From positions 114,224-168,524 of the forward strand of contig PKTH01000036.1 in assembly GCA_002869265.1 (NCBI GenBank): 54,301 bases of DNA, read 5' to 3'. This DNA comes from Candidatus Parcubacteria bacterium (lineage in GTDB: Bacteria; Patescibacteriota; Patescibacteriia; Patescibacteriales; BM507). The number at the start of each line of letters is the position of its first letter. Position 1 is the first letter of the stretch. Positions 32,101 through 40,742 of this stretch are shown in pieces. A program made the position numbers and the translations under genes. The notes under the pieces are model-generated. The model was not told the DNA's origin, searched no databases, and was given only the letters and a program-made list of their open reading frames with translations.

Positions 32101-33571
32101 GACGGCCGAAGATGGGATGGGTTTAACAAATACTGATTCTTTGGTTGTTTATAGACTTCCACCAAATGGAATTCTTATGGGCTATGCTTGGTCAGATTCA
32201 GTGGGCTGGATAAGTTTTTCATCTCTAAATTGTGATCCAGATGGTAATTTAATTTCAGATAGTGGTATTGTTGGTTGTCCCACCATAGTTGATGCACCTA
32301 ATAATATTGTCAGGCAATACCAAGTAGTCGTTGATGGAGGAACTGGACATCTTTCTGGTTATGCTTGGTCAGAAAATGTAGGTTGGATTAGTTTTCAACA
32401 AGATAGTGCTGGCGACCCTCCGACGGTAGCTCCTCATCCAGATGGATACTCTTTTAACACGCAGTGTCGGACATATAATGATGGAGATTCAACTAATGAT
32501 TGCGTTGCAGCAAATAACTGTATCTCTTGTTATAATATGACAGATGAATTAGGACTCCCTGGCGAAGGGGTTAGAGGCGTACATGGTTGGGCTAGGATTT
32601 TGTCTTTAGATAGTGACGGATGGATTAAATTGAGTTACGAAGTAGGGGACACAGGTGGTGTTGGGTATGGGATGAAATATACAATTCCAAACTTTGAGTT
32701 TAGTGGATTTTCTTGGAATGGTGATTCTCTAGGAAGTGCAGGTCTGGGTTGGTTTAGTCTGAGTTCAAAGAATTGTGATGCTGATGTTGATGGGTTTTCA
32801 GATGGTTTAGGTTCTTGTCCTCCGGCTTCTGTTCCTGTGGCACAGTACAGCGTAGTTGCTATGATAAATATAGCGCCAAGTGTTGCTTTTTCTCCAGGGA
32901 GTGGAGGAGCTATAACTGAATTACCATGTACTTCAGGGAATGGTTTTGAGGGAGCTTGTGTTAGTGATTGTGAAATAGAGCCAAGGATTACATGGCTTTA
33001 TGATGATCCAGAAGGATTTGATCAGGAAGAATATCAAATAATCATTGACGCAGCGACGGGGCCTGAACAATATGACAGTGGAAGGGTTACTGGTAGCACA
33101 TCTGAAATATTCCCTCATAATTTTATGAATATGGAATATGACCAAACATATGATGTATCTCTAAACACCTGGGATAATTTTGGTCTGGATTCTGGCTGGG
33201 TCTATATGACTTTCACTACAGATGAACATAAATACCCAGATGCAGCTTTTGATTGGTTTATAGACAGTGGATCAGAAGATGAGCAGATTAAATTTTGGGA
33301 TAAAAGTATCTACTATATAAATGACACAGATGATCCAAGCGCGGAAGGTGTTTGTCATCCAGGGTATTCAAGTTCTTGTACATATAGCTGGTCTTCTGCA
33401 GATGCTGATATATATACCCCTACAACAGCAAGCACAACGGCTATTTTTAGAGATGCCGGCACAAATAAGCAGATAAAGCTAGAAGTTGCTGATGGTGATG
33501 GTTATATGTGTGCTAGTTCTACAAGTCTAGATATTAATTTACGTCTTCCAAATTGGATAGAGACAAGATAG
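29165..33571 (+). CDS. Giant secreted protein: beta-propeller, Cys-rich, PKD-like and GYAW regions
   Basis: The 1468-residue protein has a signal peptide (likely cut after VQAA). Residues about 30-390 are seven repeats of about 51 residues, each with WxKTSNP, VDxTGxYVVGYD and QWRIEKRNLSTGDP, so a seven-bladed beta-propeller is likely. Two Cys-rich regions (about 395-620 and 720-895, with CTQDADCCTGFC-like motifs) flank a PKD-like domain (about 620-715). The last 570 residues match the protein at 26627: an Ig-like domain, GYAWSDSVGWISF and GYAWSENVGWISF repeats and the same LRLPNWIETR end. It is probably a surface adhesin or binding protein; no enzyme motif is seen. Confidence 0.8.
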   Translation: MILDSFKKNNLILLFFTLLIFISFHLDVQAAGGDPVWVKTSNIPAVREVMEKVESDATGVYIVGSDLVPGNYQWVIEKRTHSSGALIWRKTSNPSSGAEYPESIAIDSTGIYVGGYDAAPGDNQWRIEKRNLSTGDPIWVKTFNLSTDPAYIKGLAVDATGLYVIGYDSGFGDYQWRIEKRNLNTGDPIWSKISNPSASADMAQDVAVDGTGVYIVGYDYVPNAGRWRMEKRNLSTGNPIWTKTVDPAPLFGDYALAVTVDSSGFYVGGRDSSTGSANPQWRIEKRNISTGDPIWTKTSNPSSSFDEIYDMDVDPTGLVVVGYDRGPGDDQWRIEKRDLSTGDPLWTKTSNMSISSDIARGVVIDSPYIYVTGRDWTPGTTDCQIRLEKRYLNDCSSQGVVCTQDADCCTGFCRSDYDGSPKRCVDSATECVYNTGRVSSGTVKCDSGNSNLLVCNNGSWFTQEDCGVDSCFAYGGGYSYYNDSSYGYCNDALAVHSCDGDPRIACATAYACNGTASKEDGNNCATSCTVDNQCNTGYICSAGSCVLPVSCTWQPFLYTDYNVWCSSDYPRPACTLAIEGQTWGEEDDQMYTCLDSDLTNYFGGSGHSWGDYDSQFICSCGSNLAPTATISNPTAPQSVLFTDSVSFTGSGNDFDGTISNYEWREGNCNTGALLSSTASFSDTFTVAGSPHQVFLRVQDNNGDWSTNCPSISITVSALPLLSACTQNSDCDSGFCKTDLDGIGSFCSSADTSCVYDAITGGNAEYIRTTGYNQCITVDDGYYTCSEGSAGYWGALNSCSNQDCKSDGDNTYSARVDSLCSGGACSANPYVDCGAEYACSGITSKADGDVCAVNCFPDSDNLCADNFHCYSGDNLCYDGNNGSSCDSNSECISNYCDPTNVCADLDATAPLVQIITPTTEPMHVVTTDKIDISGTSWDANGISSTDLENTTTGDSWSWGASNSWSRTNVDLDFGPNQIIATAEDGMGLTNTDSLVVYRLPPNGILMGYAWSDSVGWISFSSLNCDPDGNLISDSGIVGCPTIVDAPNNIVRQYQVVVDGGTGHLSGYAWSENVGWISFQQDSAGDPPTVAPHPDGYSFNTQCRTYNDGDSTNDCVAANNCISCYNMTDELGLPGEGVRGVHGWARILSLDSDGWIKLSYEVGDTGGVGYGMKYTIPNFEFSGFSWNGDSLGSAGLGWFSLSSKNCDADVDGFSDGLGSCPPASVPVAQYSVVAMINIAPSVAFSPGSGGAITELPCTSGNGFEGACVSDCEIEPRITWLYDDPEGFDQEEYQIIIDAATGPEQYDSGRVTGSTSEIFPHNFMNMEYDQTYDVSLNTWDNFGLDSGWVYMTFTTDEHKYPDAAFDWFIDSGSEDEQIKFWDKSIYYINDTDDPSAEGVCHPGYSSSCTYSWSSADADIYTPTTASTTAIFRDAGTNKQIKLEVADGDGYMCASSTSLDINLRLPNWIETR

Positions 33572-33582
33572 ATAATTTAAAC

Positions 33583-33615
33583 AACAAAAAAACAGCTTAG
33601 AGCTGTTTTTTTGTT
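33583..33615. terminator. Bidirectional terminator between the giant surface gene and clpB
   Basis: A 15-bp perfect stem (33583-33597 with 33601-33615, core ACAGCT/AGCTGT) with a TAG loop and seven T residues on either strand. It serves both convergent genes. Confidence 0.85.
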
Positions 33616-33624
33616 GACGATATA

Positions 33625-33996
33625 TTATTTTACTTTTATTAGTATATTGTCTTTTACTCCTAGGTCTATGGTTATTTTGTCACCATCTTTAATTTTACCT
33701 TCGATTATTTCTAGAGCGATTTCATCTAGGATGACATTTTGGATAACTCTTTTTAGTGGTCTTGCTCCAAATGTAGGGTCATAGCCTTTGTCAGTTAGCA
33801 TGTTTTTTACTTTGTTTAGGATCTTTAGACTAATGTTCTTGTTTTGAAGTCTTTTTTCAACTTTGGCAATTTCTACCTCTACAATTTTAGCCAAGGTTTC
33901 TTTGCTGAGGCTCTTAAATATAATTGTTTCATCGATTCTGTTTAAGAATTCAAGTTTGAAGTGGTCTTTTAAGATGGCATCAATTTTTTCACGCAT
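33625..33996 (-). CDS. clpB: ClpB C-terminal fragment after an in-frame TAA
   Basis: These 123 residues continue the ClpB sequence directly after a TAA at 33999-33997. They start at an ATG immediately after that stop (TAAATG) and contain FKLEFLNRIDE, which carries the arginine finger of the second ATPase domain, and the small D2 domain with GYDPTFGARPLKRVIQ, needed for hexamer assembly. Reinitiation at the adjoining ATG could make this as a separate polypeptide. It is homologous to residues about 750-870 of full-length ClpB and has no known stand-alone function. Confidence 0.75.
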   Translation of the reverse strand: MREKIDAILKDHFKLEFLNRIDETIIFKSLSKETLAKIVEVEIAKVEKRLQNKNISLKILNKVKNMLTDKGYDPTFGARPLKRVIQNVILDEIALEIIEGKIKDGDKITIDLGVKDNILIKVK

Positions 33997-36252
33997 TTAT
34001 TCTTTTCTTATTTTTTCTTCTGTTTCTTTAGTCGAATTATCAGAAAAACCTATGCCGTATTGTTTAATAACCTCATTCCCTAGATTTGATGTCATTATAA
34101 TAATAGTATTCTTGAAATTTACAACTCTTCCTTTTGAATCTGTGAGTCTGCCGTCATCTAGGATTTGGAGTAAAATATTAAAGACCTCGGGATGGGCTTT
34201 TTCGATTTCGTCGAACAACAGAACACTGTAAGGTCTTCTTCTTATTTTGTCTGTTAACTGACCTCCTTCATCATGGCCCACATAACCAGGAGGAGAGCCT
34301 ATAATCTTCGCCACAGCGTGTTTTTCCATGAATTCTGACATATCTAGTCTAATTAGTGCTGCTTCGTCATTAAACATGAATTCAGCTAATCCTTTTGCTA
34401 ACTCTGTTTTACCAACACCTGTAGGACCGACGAAAAGGAATGAACCAATAGGCTTTTTCTCTTCGTTTAAGCCGGCTCTAGACCTTCTTAGAGCATTGGC
34501 GACAGATTTTATGCCTTCATCTTGGCCTAAGACTCTTTTTCTTAGTTCATCCTCAGCTCTGGCTAATTTCTTTATTTCCGATTCAAGCATTTTATTTACA
34601 GGAATTCCTGTCCACTTAGAAACTATTTTAGCAATATCTTCTTCTGAGACATCTTCTTTTAGTATCTTTTGGCCACCTTTTTGGATCTTTGTTAGGTCTT
34701 GTTCTTGCTTTTTGACTAGCTTCTTGAGATTTGGAATTAAAGAATATCTGATTTCAGCCACCCTAGTTAAGTCATCACCTTTTCTTTCTGTGATTTCTGC
34801 CTCAGCCTTTAGTTCATCAATCTCTCTTTTGGACTCTCTAATTTTTGAAATAATTTCCTTTTCATTTTTCCAATGCAGTTCAAGTTGGTTGGCTATTTCT
34901 TTTTTTTCAGAGAGTTCTTTATTTAAGGTTTTTAATTTATTTACAGAATTTTTCTCTCTCTTTAGAGCCTCTTTATTTATTTCCAATCTTTTAATATCTC
35001 TTTTGAGTTGATCAAGTTCAGTAGGGGAGGAGTCAATTTCCATCCTAAGAGCTGAGGCTGCTTCATCAATCAAATCAACAGCCTTATCAGGGAGGAATCT
35101 GTCTGTTATGTATCTATCTGATAGTTTAGCAGCAGCAATAGCAGCATCATCAGTTATAATAACACCGTGGTGCACTTCGTATTTTTCTTTTATCCCTCTA
35201 ATAATAGAAACCGCATCTTCAATACTTGGCTCAGCTACTTGAATTGGCTGAAATCTTCTTTCTAGAGCTGCATCTTTTTCAATGTATTTTTGATATTCTT
35301 TAGTAGTAGTAGCTCCAATAGTTCTTAGTTCTCCTCTAGCTAGAGCTGGTTTTAGCATGTTAGAAGCATCCATAGAGCCTTCTGAAGCTCCTGCTCCGAC
35401 AATAGTGTGTAATTCATCGATAAATAAGATGATTTTTCCGGCTTGAGACTTAATTTCTTTTAATACAGCTTTCAGCCTGTCCTCAAATTCTCCTCTGAAT
35501 TTAGCTCCTGCAATTAAGGATCCAAGGTCTAGGGAGATAAGTTCTTTATTTTTCAGATTTTCTGGAACATCACCGTCTACTATTCTTTGGGCTAGTCCTT
35601 CGACAATAGCAGTTTTTCCTGTTCCGGCTTCACCAATTAACACTGGATTGTTCTTTGTTCTTCTGGAAAGAACTTGCATCAATCGTCTTATTTCTTCATC
35701 ACGCCCTATAACAGGATCTAGCTTTTTACTTCTAGCCATTTCTGTTAGATTGTTGGCGTATTTTTCTAGGACCTTGTATTTTGACTCAGGTTCTAGGTCA
35801 ACTACATTTTGTGAACCTCTGATTTCTGAAAGAATCTTTAGGACTTCATCGTATTCTAATTTTTCAGAAAGAAGTATATCTTGAGCTTTAGATTTGATGC
35901 CGATTAGAGCAAGTAATAAATGCTCGGTTGAAATATATTCATCGCTTAGTTTATCAGCTTCTTTTTTGGCCCTCTCGAGTATCATCGCAACCTCGGCGGT
36001 CCCTTCTACTGCCCCTCCGTTTTGTTTGGATTTAGATTTTGGTAGTTTGTCGATTTCATCGTAAGCTCGATCTTCAAGTGATTCGGGAGTAATATTTATT
36101 TTCTCCAAAATTGGTTTTATGATACTTTCACTTTGCTCGAGTAGGGCAACTAAAATATGCAGAGAATCTATTTGTGCCTGCCCGTTGTCTTGAGCAATCA
36201 TTTGAGCATTGATAATTGCTTCTTGGGACTTGTTTGTGAATTTGTTAAACAT
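33997..36252 (-). CDS. clpB: ATP-dependent chaperone ClpB, cut by an in-frame TAA
   Basis: ClpB is the AAA+ disaggregase that rescues aggregated proteins with DnaK. This 751-residue part has the N-terminal Clp_N repeat domain (1-145), NBD1 with Walker [14 protein letters not shown] and Walker B FIDELH, the coiled-coil middle domain (about 400-530) and most of NBD2 (Walker [24 protein letters not shown], sensor MTSNLG). A single TAA at 33999-33997 stops it before the arginine finger; the same frame continues to 33625. Joined, the two parts give about 875 residues, normal for ClpB. A CIRCE operator and a consensus promoter lie upstream. Mutation, readthrough or assembly error are all possible. 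Confidence 0.88.
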   Translation of the reverse strand: MFNKFTNKSQEAIINAQMIAQDNGQAQIDSLHILVALLEQSESIIKPILEKINITPESLEDRAYDEIDKLPKSKSKQNGGAVEGTAEVAMILERAKKEADKLSDEYISTEHLLLALIGIKSKAQDILLSEKLEYDEVLKILSEIRGSQNVVDLEPESKYKVLEKYANNLTEMARSKKLDPVIGRDEEIRRLMQVLSRRTKNNPVLIGEAGTGKTAIVEGLAQRIVDGDVPENLKNKELISLDLGSLIAGAKFRGEFEDRLKAVLKEIKSQAGKIILFIDELHTIVGAGASEGSMDASNMLKPALARGELRTIGATTTKEYQKYIEKDAALERRFQPIQVAEPSIEDAVSIIRGIKEKYEVHHGVIITDDAAIAAAKLSDRYITDRFLPDKAVDLIDEAASALRMEIDSSPTELDQLKRDIKRLEINKEALKREKNSVNKLKTLNKELSEKKEIANQLELHWKNEKEIISKIRESKREIDELKAEAEITERKGDDLTRVAEIRYSLIPNLKKLVKKQEQDLTKIQKGGQKILKEDVSEEDIAKIVSKWTGIPVNKMLESEIKKLARAEDELRKRVLGQDEGIKSVANALRRSRAGLNEEKKPIGSFLFVGPTGVGKTELAKGLAEFMFNDEAALIRLDMSEFMEKHAVAKIIGSPPGYVGHDEGGQLTDKIRRRPYSVLLFDEIEKAHPEVFNILLQILDDGRLTDSKGRVVNFKNTIIIMTSNLGNEVIKQYGIGFSDNSTKETEEKIRKE

Positions 36253-36278
36253 TTTATTTTAAAAATTAATTTTATTAT

Positions 36279-36305
36279 TTAGCAGTCCTGTCTTGTGAGT
36301 GCTAA
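36279..36305 (-). promoter_or_regulatory. CIRCE operator (HrcA binding site) for clpB
   Basis: TTAGCAGTC (36279-36287), nine bases, then GAGTGCTAA (36297-36305). This equals the CIRCE consensus TTAGCACTC-N9-GAGTGCTAA with one mismatch. It lies just downstream of the clpB -10 box, where HrcA would block transcription until heat shock. Confidence 0.9.
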
Positions 36306-36309
36306 TTAA

Positions 36310-36338
36310 AATATAATAAAGATTTAAATATCTGTCAA
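36310..36338 (-). promoter_or_regulatory. clpB sigma-70 promoter
   Basis: On the minus strand TTGACA (36338-36333), 17 bases, TATATT (36315-36310). The CIRCE element begins five bases further on and covers the start site. Confidence 0.8.
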
Positions 36339-36396
36339 TACTAATTATACTATCAATTTAAGATTAAAACTACTTTAAGAATAGTTAAAAAAATGC

Positions 36397-36425
36397 TTGA
36401 TTTTTGGGATTTTTTTTGCTATATT
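36397..36425 (+). promoter_or_regulatory. Promoter of the DUF4012-mreB-glycosyltransferase operon
   Basis: TTGATT (36397-36402), 17 bases, TATATT (36420-36425). A second -10-like TATAAT (36430-36435) lies just downstream. Confidence 0.5.
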
Positions 36426-36449
36426 AAGGTATAATTCTATTTTAAAATA

Positions 36450-38351
36450 ATGCTAAATAAAATCCTAAAAGTAATAATTATTAGCACATCTATAATGTTG
36501 CTATTTTTTATTGTTTTACTCTTAGCATACTCTATCCATTTTAAAAATATATACTCACATACCCTAGAAGCAAAAGCTAGTTTAGAAGATTCTGTGGAAC
36601 TAATTAAAATAAGAAACTTTTCAGCAGCGAAAGAAAAATCAAGTCTAGCGTATGATGATTTTAATGAATCACTCGAAGCCTTAGCGAGCGTTCAGGAGAG
36701 TTTTATATTCTCGAATATTCAAACTTCCAGAAATGTCCTTTCTGATTTTTCTTCAGTTTTGACTGCGGGCCGGAATTTATCTAGAGCGGCGCAAGCAATT
36801 TCAGAGATTGGAGTAAAAACAGAAATGCTTCTAGAGGGAAATACTGAGAGAAGTTTTGAATCACTTGATAGTGAAAGTAAAAAAGATCTTCTTAAAGTCA
36901 TTTATGAAAGTTCCCCAGAGTTCTATGGGATAAAAGCAAATATTGATTTATCTGTTGACAGTCTTGGCATGATAAACCCAAATGGTGTTTTTTATCCTAT
37001 TCGAGATCAATTTATTGATTTAAGACTTAAGCTAATAGACTTCAGTGAGCTAATGGATAAAATTTTGCCTATTCTAGATATGTTGCCTCAACTGGCTGGA
37101 TATCCAGAGGAAGCAAATTATTTATTGATTCTCCAGAACCAAGATGAATTAAGGCCATCTGGCGGTTTTATCGGGACATATGGAATACTTCAAATGAGGG
37201 CTGGGGAGATTGAAAGATTAGATACACACGATATATATCATCTTGACATGCCAGTCAAAGACAGGGTTAGTATTGTACCCCCCGATCCATTAAAGAAGTA
37301 TCTAGGGGTTGATAAATGGTATATGCGGGATTCAAACTGGTATCCAGATTGGAGTGAGTCAGCGCAAAAAATTGAATCGTTTTATAAACTTGAAAATTCT
37401 AAGCTAGACAAACCCGATGAAGTAGAAGATTTTGTAGGTGTTATTGGTATTACCCCTAGCTTTGTTACGGATTTACTTGCCTTTACAGGACCACTTGAAG
37501 TTAATGGCGAAATATACAATAAGGACAATTTTGTAGATTTGCTGCAATATAAAGTAGAAAAAGGCTATGTTCTTTTAGGCGTTCCTTCCTGGCATAGAAA
37601 AGAGGAGGTTGGAGACATACTTTCAAAGTTGAAAAAAGAAATATTGGGTATGTCTGTGGATAGTTTTCCAGAGATTGTAAATATTATTGATAAAAATCTA
37701 GCTAAAAAAGACATTCAATTTTATTTTAAAGACTTGGCTATACAAGAGATCGCCAAGAATGGGAACTATAGTGGAGAGATTTACGAAAATACAGGAGATT
37801 ATCTAATGGTGGTTGATGCAAATATGGCTGCTTATAAAACAGACGCTGTTATGGGAAAAAGTATTGAATATTCTCTAAATCATGGCGTAAATGGTCTGTT
37901 CTCTAAGCTACAAATAAATTATATACATAGAGGGTCTTTTGATTGGAAGACCACTAGATATCGCTCATATACCAGAGTATATGTACCTAAGGGTTCAGAA
38001 CTTATAAGGACAGAAGGGGTAAGTGACGGAGAGGTGCTTGTTAGAGAAGAAGGTGACAAAACTGTTTTCGAAGCTTTTATTTCAGTTGAACCCGGGAAGA
38101 TAGGAAATCTAATCTTTGAATACAAACTTCCTGAAAAAATTGCTAAAGACATTATAACCAAAAAAGAATACAGGCTTTATACTCAGAAGCAAGCAGGTTC
38201 AGAAATAGAGGGTTTGAATATAAAATTAAACTTTGATAGTATAATAAAGTCGTATACACCGACAGGATTCTTTGTTGACAATAAGGCAGGTAATGGGATT
38301 AGCTGGGAGGCTGACTTAAATTCAGACAGAGAATTTACAATAAATTTTTAA
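36450..38351 (+). CDS. DUF4012 domain-containing membrane-anchored protein
   Basis: This 633-residue protein has one N-terminal membrane helix (about 5-30), a helical linker of about 150 residues, and a large DUF4012 domain marked by YLLILQNQDELRPSGGFIGTYG and a following YHLDMPVKD region. DUF4012 proteins are widespread in Patescibacteria and actinobacteria; their function is unknown but they often occur with cell-envelope polysaccharide genes. Here mreB and a glycosyltransferase follow within two bases each, which supports an envelope or cell-shape role. Confidence 0.85.
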   Translation: MLNKILKVIIISTSIMLLFFIVLLLAYSIHFKNIYSHTLEAKASLEDSVELIKIRNFSAAKEKSSLAYDDFNESLEALASVQESFIFSNIQTSRNVLSDFSSVLTAGRNLSRAAQAISEIGVKTEMLLEGNTERSFESLDSESKKDLLKVIYESSPEFYGIKANIDLSVDSLGMINPNGVFYPIRDQFIDLRLKLIDFSELMDKILPILDMLPQLAGYPEEANYLLILQNQDELRPSGGFIGTYGILQMRAGEIERLDTHDIYHLDMPVKDRVSIVPPDPLKKYLGVDKWYMRDSNWYPDWSESAQKIESFYKLENSKLDKPDEVEDFVGVIGITPSFVTDLLAFTGPLEVNGEIYNKDNFVDLLQYKVEKGYVLLGVPSWHRKEEVGDILSKLKKEILGMSVDSFPEIVNIIDKNLAKKDIQFYFKDLAIQEIAKNGNYSGEIYENTGDYLMVVDANMAAYKTDAVMGKSIEYSLNHGVNGLFSKLQINYIHRGSFDWKTTRYRSYTRVYVPKGSELIRTEGVSDGEVLVREEGDKTVFEAFISVEPGKIGNLIFEYKLPEKIAKDIITKKEYRLYTQKQAGSEIEGLNIKLNFDSIIKSYTPTGFFVDNKAGNGISWEADLNSDREFTINF

Positions 38352-38353
38352 TT

Positions 38354-39361
38354 ATGTTTATAAAAAGAATAGGAATTGATCTTGGAACCACATATACATT
38401 GGTTCATCTTCCAAAAAGAGGTATCGTTATTAACGAGCCTAGTGTTGTGGCAGTTTCCATGACAGATAAAAAGATTTTAGCAGTAGGAAATGAGGCGAAA
38501 GACATGCTTGGTAGAACTCCAGATACAATTATTGCCGTAAAACCACTTAAGGATGGGGTAATTGCTGATTATAGAACTACTGAGGCTATGATTAGATATT
38601 TTATCAATAAAGCAATCGGCGGAGTCCGTTTGCTTCGTCCAGAGGTAATGGTGGCCGTTCCTGCTGGTATTTCTTCAACGGAGAGAAGAGCTGTTATTGA
38701 TGCTACAATTGCCGCTGGAGCTAAAGCAGCCTATATTATAAAAGAACCTGTTGCAGCAGCTATAGGGGCCGATATCCCTATCGGTTCTCCTTCGGGGCAT
38801 ATGATTGTTGATATTGGAGGAGGAACTTCTGAAATGGCCGTGATTTCCCTTGGCGGGATAGTCTCTTCTGTATCAGTCAAGGTTGGAGGTAATAAATTAG
38901 ATTTAGCAATTCTTGAATACATTAGAAAGAAGTACAATCTTTCAATTGGAGAACGCACGGCAGAGGAAGTAAAAATAAATATAGGGTCAGCTTTGTACCT
39001 AGAAAGCAAACTTACTATGGAGATAAAAGGAAGGGACGTAATCACTGGTCTTCCTCGCAGTATTACAGCAACAAGCAATGATGTTACCGAGGCAATTCAA
39101 AATGAGCTTGAAGGAATAATAAATGCTGCAAAAAAAGTTTTACACGAAACCCCACCAGAGCTATCAGCCGATATTATGGATAAAGGAATGGTCTTATCTG
39201 GTGGCAGTTCACAGCTTAGAAATCTGGATCAGCTATTATCAAGAACAACTGGGGTCCCTGCATATTTGGCAGACGATGCTCTACTTTGTGTTGCCAAGGG
39301 GACAGGAATAGCTCTAGACAACCTAGATAGCTATAAAAGGTCAATACTAGCAACTAAATAA
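38354..39361 (+). CDS. mreB: Rod shape-determining protein MreB/Mbl
   Basis: This 335-residue actin-like ATPase has the phosphate-1 loop GIDLGTTYTLVHL, the phosphate-2 loop IVDIGGGTSEMAVIS and the adenosine motif VLSGGSSQLRNLDQLL. MreB filaments guide sidewall peptidoglycan synthesis in rod-shaped cells. The usual partners mreC, mreD and rodA are not next to it; a DUF4012 protein precedes it by two bases and a glycosyltransferase follows by one base. That neighbourhood differs from the classic mreBCD operon. Confidence 0.93.
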   Translation: MFIKRIGIDLGTTYTLVHLPKRGIVINEPSVVAVSMTDKKILAVGNEAKDMLGRTPDTIIAVKPLKDGVIADYRTTEAMIRYFINKAIGGVRLLRPEVMVAVPAGISSTERRAVIDATIAAGAKAAYIIKEPVAAAIGADIPIGSPSGHMIVDIGGGTSEMAVISLGGIVSSVSVKVGGNKLDLAILEYIRKKYNLSIGERTAEEVKINIGSALYLESKLTMEIKGRDVITGLPRSITATSNDVTEAIQNELEGIINAAKKVLHETPPELSADIMDKGMVLSGGSSQLRNLDQLLSRTTGVPAYLADDALLCVAKGTGIALDNLDSYKRSILATK

Positions 39362-39362
39362 T

Positions 39363-40646
39363 ATGATTATTGGAATAGACGCCAGCCGAGCTAACAGAAA
39401 ACACAAGAGTGGTGTGGAGTGGTATTCGTACCACATAATTCGTGAGTTAGCCAAGATAGATTCTGAAAATGAGTATGTTTTATATACAGACACTCCTTTG
39501 ACAGAGGGCTTGGCAGATTTAACATGTGCTTGCGATGTTGGAGAAAAATGTTCAGAGGAGGCAGAGGGGGTTTATGATAAAGATGGTTATCAGACCTTAA
39601 AAAGCCCTCATGGAAACTTTCGAGGGAAAGTTCTTGGGTGGCATTTTACATTTTTTTGGACTCAAGGAAGATTATCGCTTGAGATGCTTTTAAAGAAACC
39701 AGATATTCTTTTTGTACCATCTCACACCTTGCCAGTAATTCACCCAAAAAATTCTTTTGTTACTATTCATGATATTGGCTTTGTGCGTAACAAGGGATTT
39801 TATTCGACCGACAAAATGGGGCCAAAAGGAAGTAAATTTAGAAAGGTTATTGATGTATTAGTTAGACTGTTTACTTTAGGTAAGCATGGAGCAAATACTA
39901 CGGATTATTTATTCTGGTCAACAAAATATGCTCTAGCTAATGCAAAAACAGTTTTGACTGTTTCAGAGTTTACAAAAAAAGAAATAGAAGATGTTTATGG
40001 GACTGGTAGAGACAATATAGAAGTTGTTTATAATGGATACAATAATAGGATTTATAAAAAAATTGAGGATCAAGAAAAGGTTAATAAAGTTTTAGAAAAA
40101 TACGACATAGATAGACCATATTTATTCTATGTTGGTAGAATTGAAAAGAAAAAGAATATCCCAGAGTTGGTTGAGGCATTTGCAATTGTCCGTGAAAAAA
40201 ATCCTGATATAAAACATAGGTTGGTTTTAGTTGGAAATGCAAGCTATGGTTTTGACGAAGTGATGCAGATAGCAGAGGATTATAGGCTTGAATCTGAGTT
40301 AATCATCCCGGGATGGGTTGAAGAGGAAGATATGCCATATCTCTTTAGCGGAGCTGATGCATTTGTCTTTCCTTCAAAATATGAAGGCTTCGGCATTCCA
40401 CTTTTACAGTCAATGGCTTGTGAGACTCCAGTTGCTGCTTCTTGGGCAGCCTCTATTCCTGAAATCACAAAAAAATCGGCCTTACTTTTTAACCCGAATA
40501 ATGTAAATGATATTTGTGAGGCTCTTGAGAAAATAATAAAAGATGAAAATCTTAGAAAAGAACTGGTTGTTCTTGGAAGAGAGAGAGTGAAAAATTTTTC
40601 TTGGGCCAAAACAGCGAAAGAAATATTGGAAATCTTAAAAAAGTAG
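39363..40646 (+). CDS. Glycosyltransferase family 4 protein
   Basis: This 427-residue enzyme has the GT-B fold of family GT4: an N-terminal domain starting IGIDASRANRKHKSGVEWYS and containing VTIHDIGF, and the C-terminal nucleotide-sugar domain with YVGRIEKKKNIPELVEAF, IPGWVEEEDMPYLFS and the EX7E-type motif around PSKYEGFGIPLLQSMACETPV. It likely transfers a sugar to a lipid-linked or polysaccharide acceptor on the cytoplasmic face. About 45 residues after residue 50 (with CACDVGEKC) look like an insertion. It is the last gene of the DUF4012-mreB operon. Confidence 0.9.
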   Translation: MIIGIDASRANRKHKSGVEWYSYHIIRELAKIDSENEYVLYTDTPLTEGLADLTCACDVGEKCSEEAEGVYDKDGYQTLKSPHGNFRGKVLGWHFTFFWTQGRLSLEMLLKKPDILFVPSHTLPVIHPKNSFVTIHDIGFVRNKGFYSTDKMGPKGSKFRKVIDVLVRLFTLGKHGANTTDYLFWSTKYALANAKTVLTVSEFTKKEIEDVYGTGRDNIEVVYNGYNNRIYKKIEDQEKVNKVLEKYDIDRPYLFYVGRIEKKKNIPELVEAFAIVREKNPDIKHRLVLVGNASYGFDEVMQIAEDYRLESELIIPGWVEEEDMPYLFSGADAFVFPSKYEGFGIPLLQSMACETPVAASWAASIPEITKKSALLFNPNNVNDICEALEKIIKDENLRKELVVLGRERVKNFSWAKTAKEILEILKK

Positions 40647-40724
40647 TCAAAAGGAAAAATAACTATTCAAAGAATTGAGTAGTTTTTATTTTGTTTATAA
40701 AACTTTTAATAAATGGATAAAATG

Positions 40725-40733
40725 TGTTATAAT
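40725..40733 (+). promoter_or_regulatory. Extended -10 promoter of the subtilisin gene, near-leaderless
   Basis: TGTTATAAT ends nine bases before the ATG at 40743. The flanking sequence AAAATG is shared with the box at 26595-26603. Confidence 0.6.
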
Positions 40734-40742
40734 TAATTCAAT

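Noticed and set aside
34328-35011. A 227-codon plus-strand open frame opposite clpB
   Set aside because: It mirrors the middle of clpB, is Ser/Phe-rich as expected from the antisense of a helical charged protein, and has no family match I can see.
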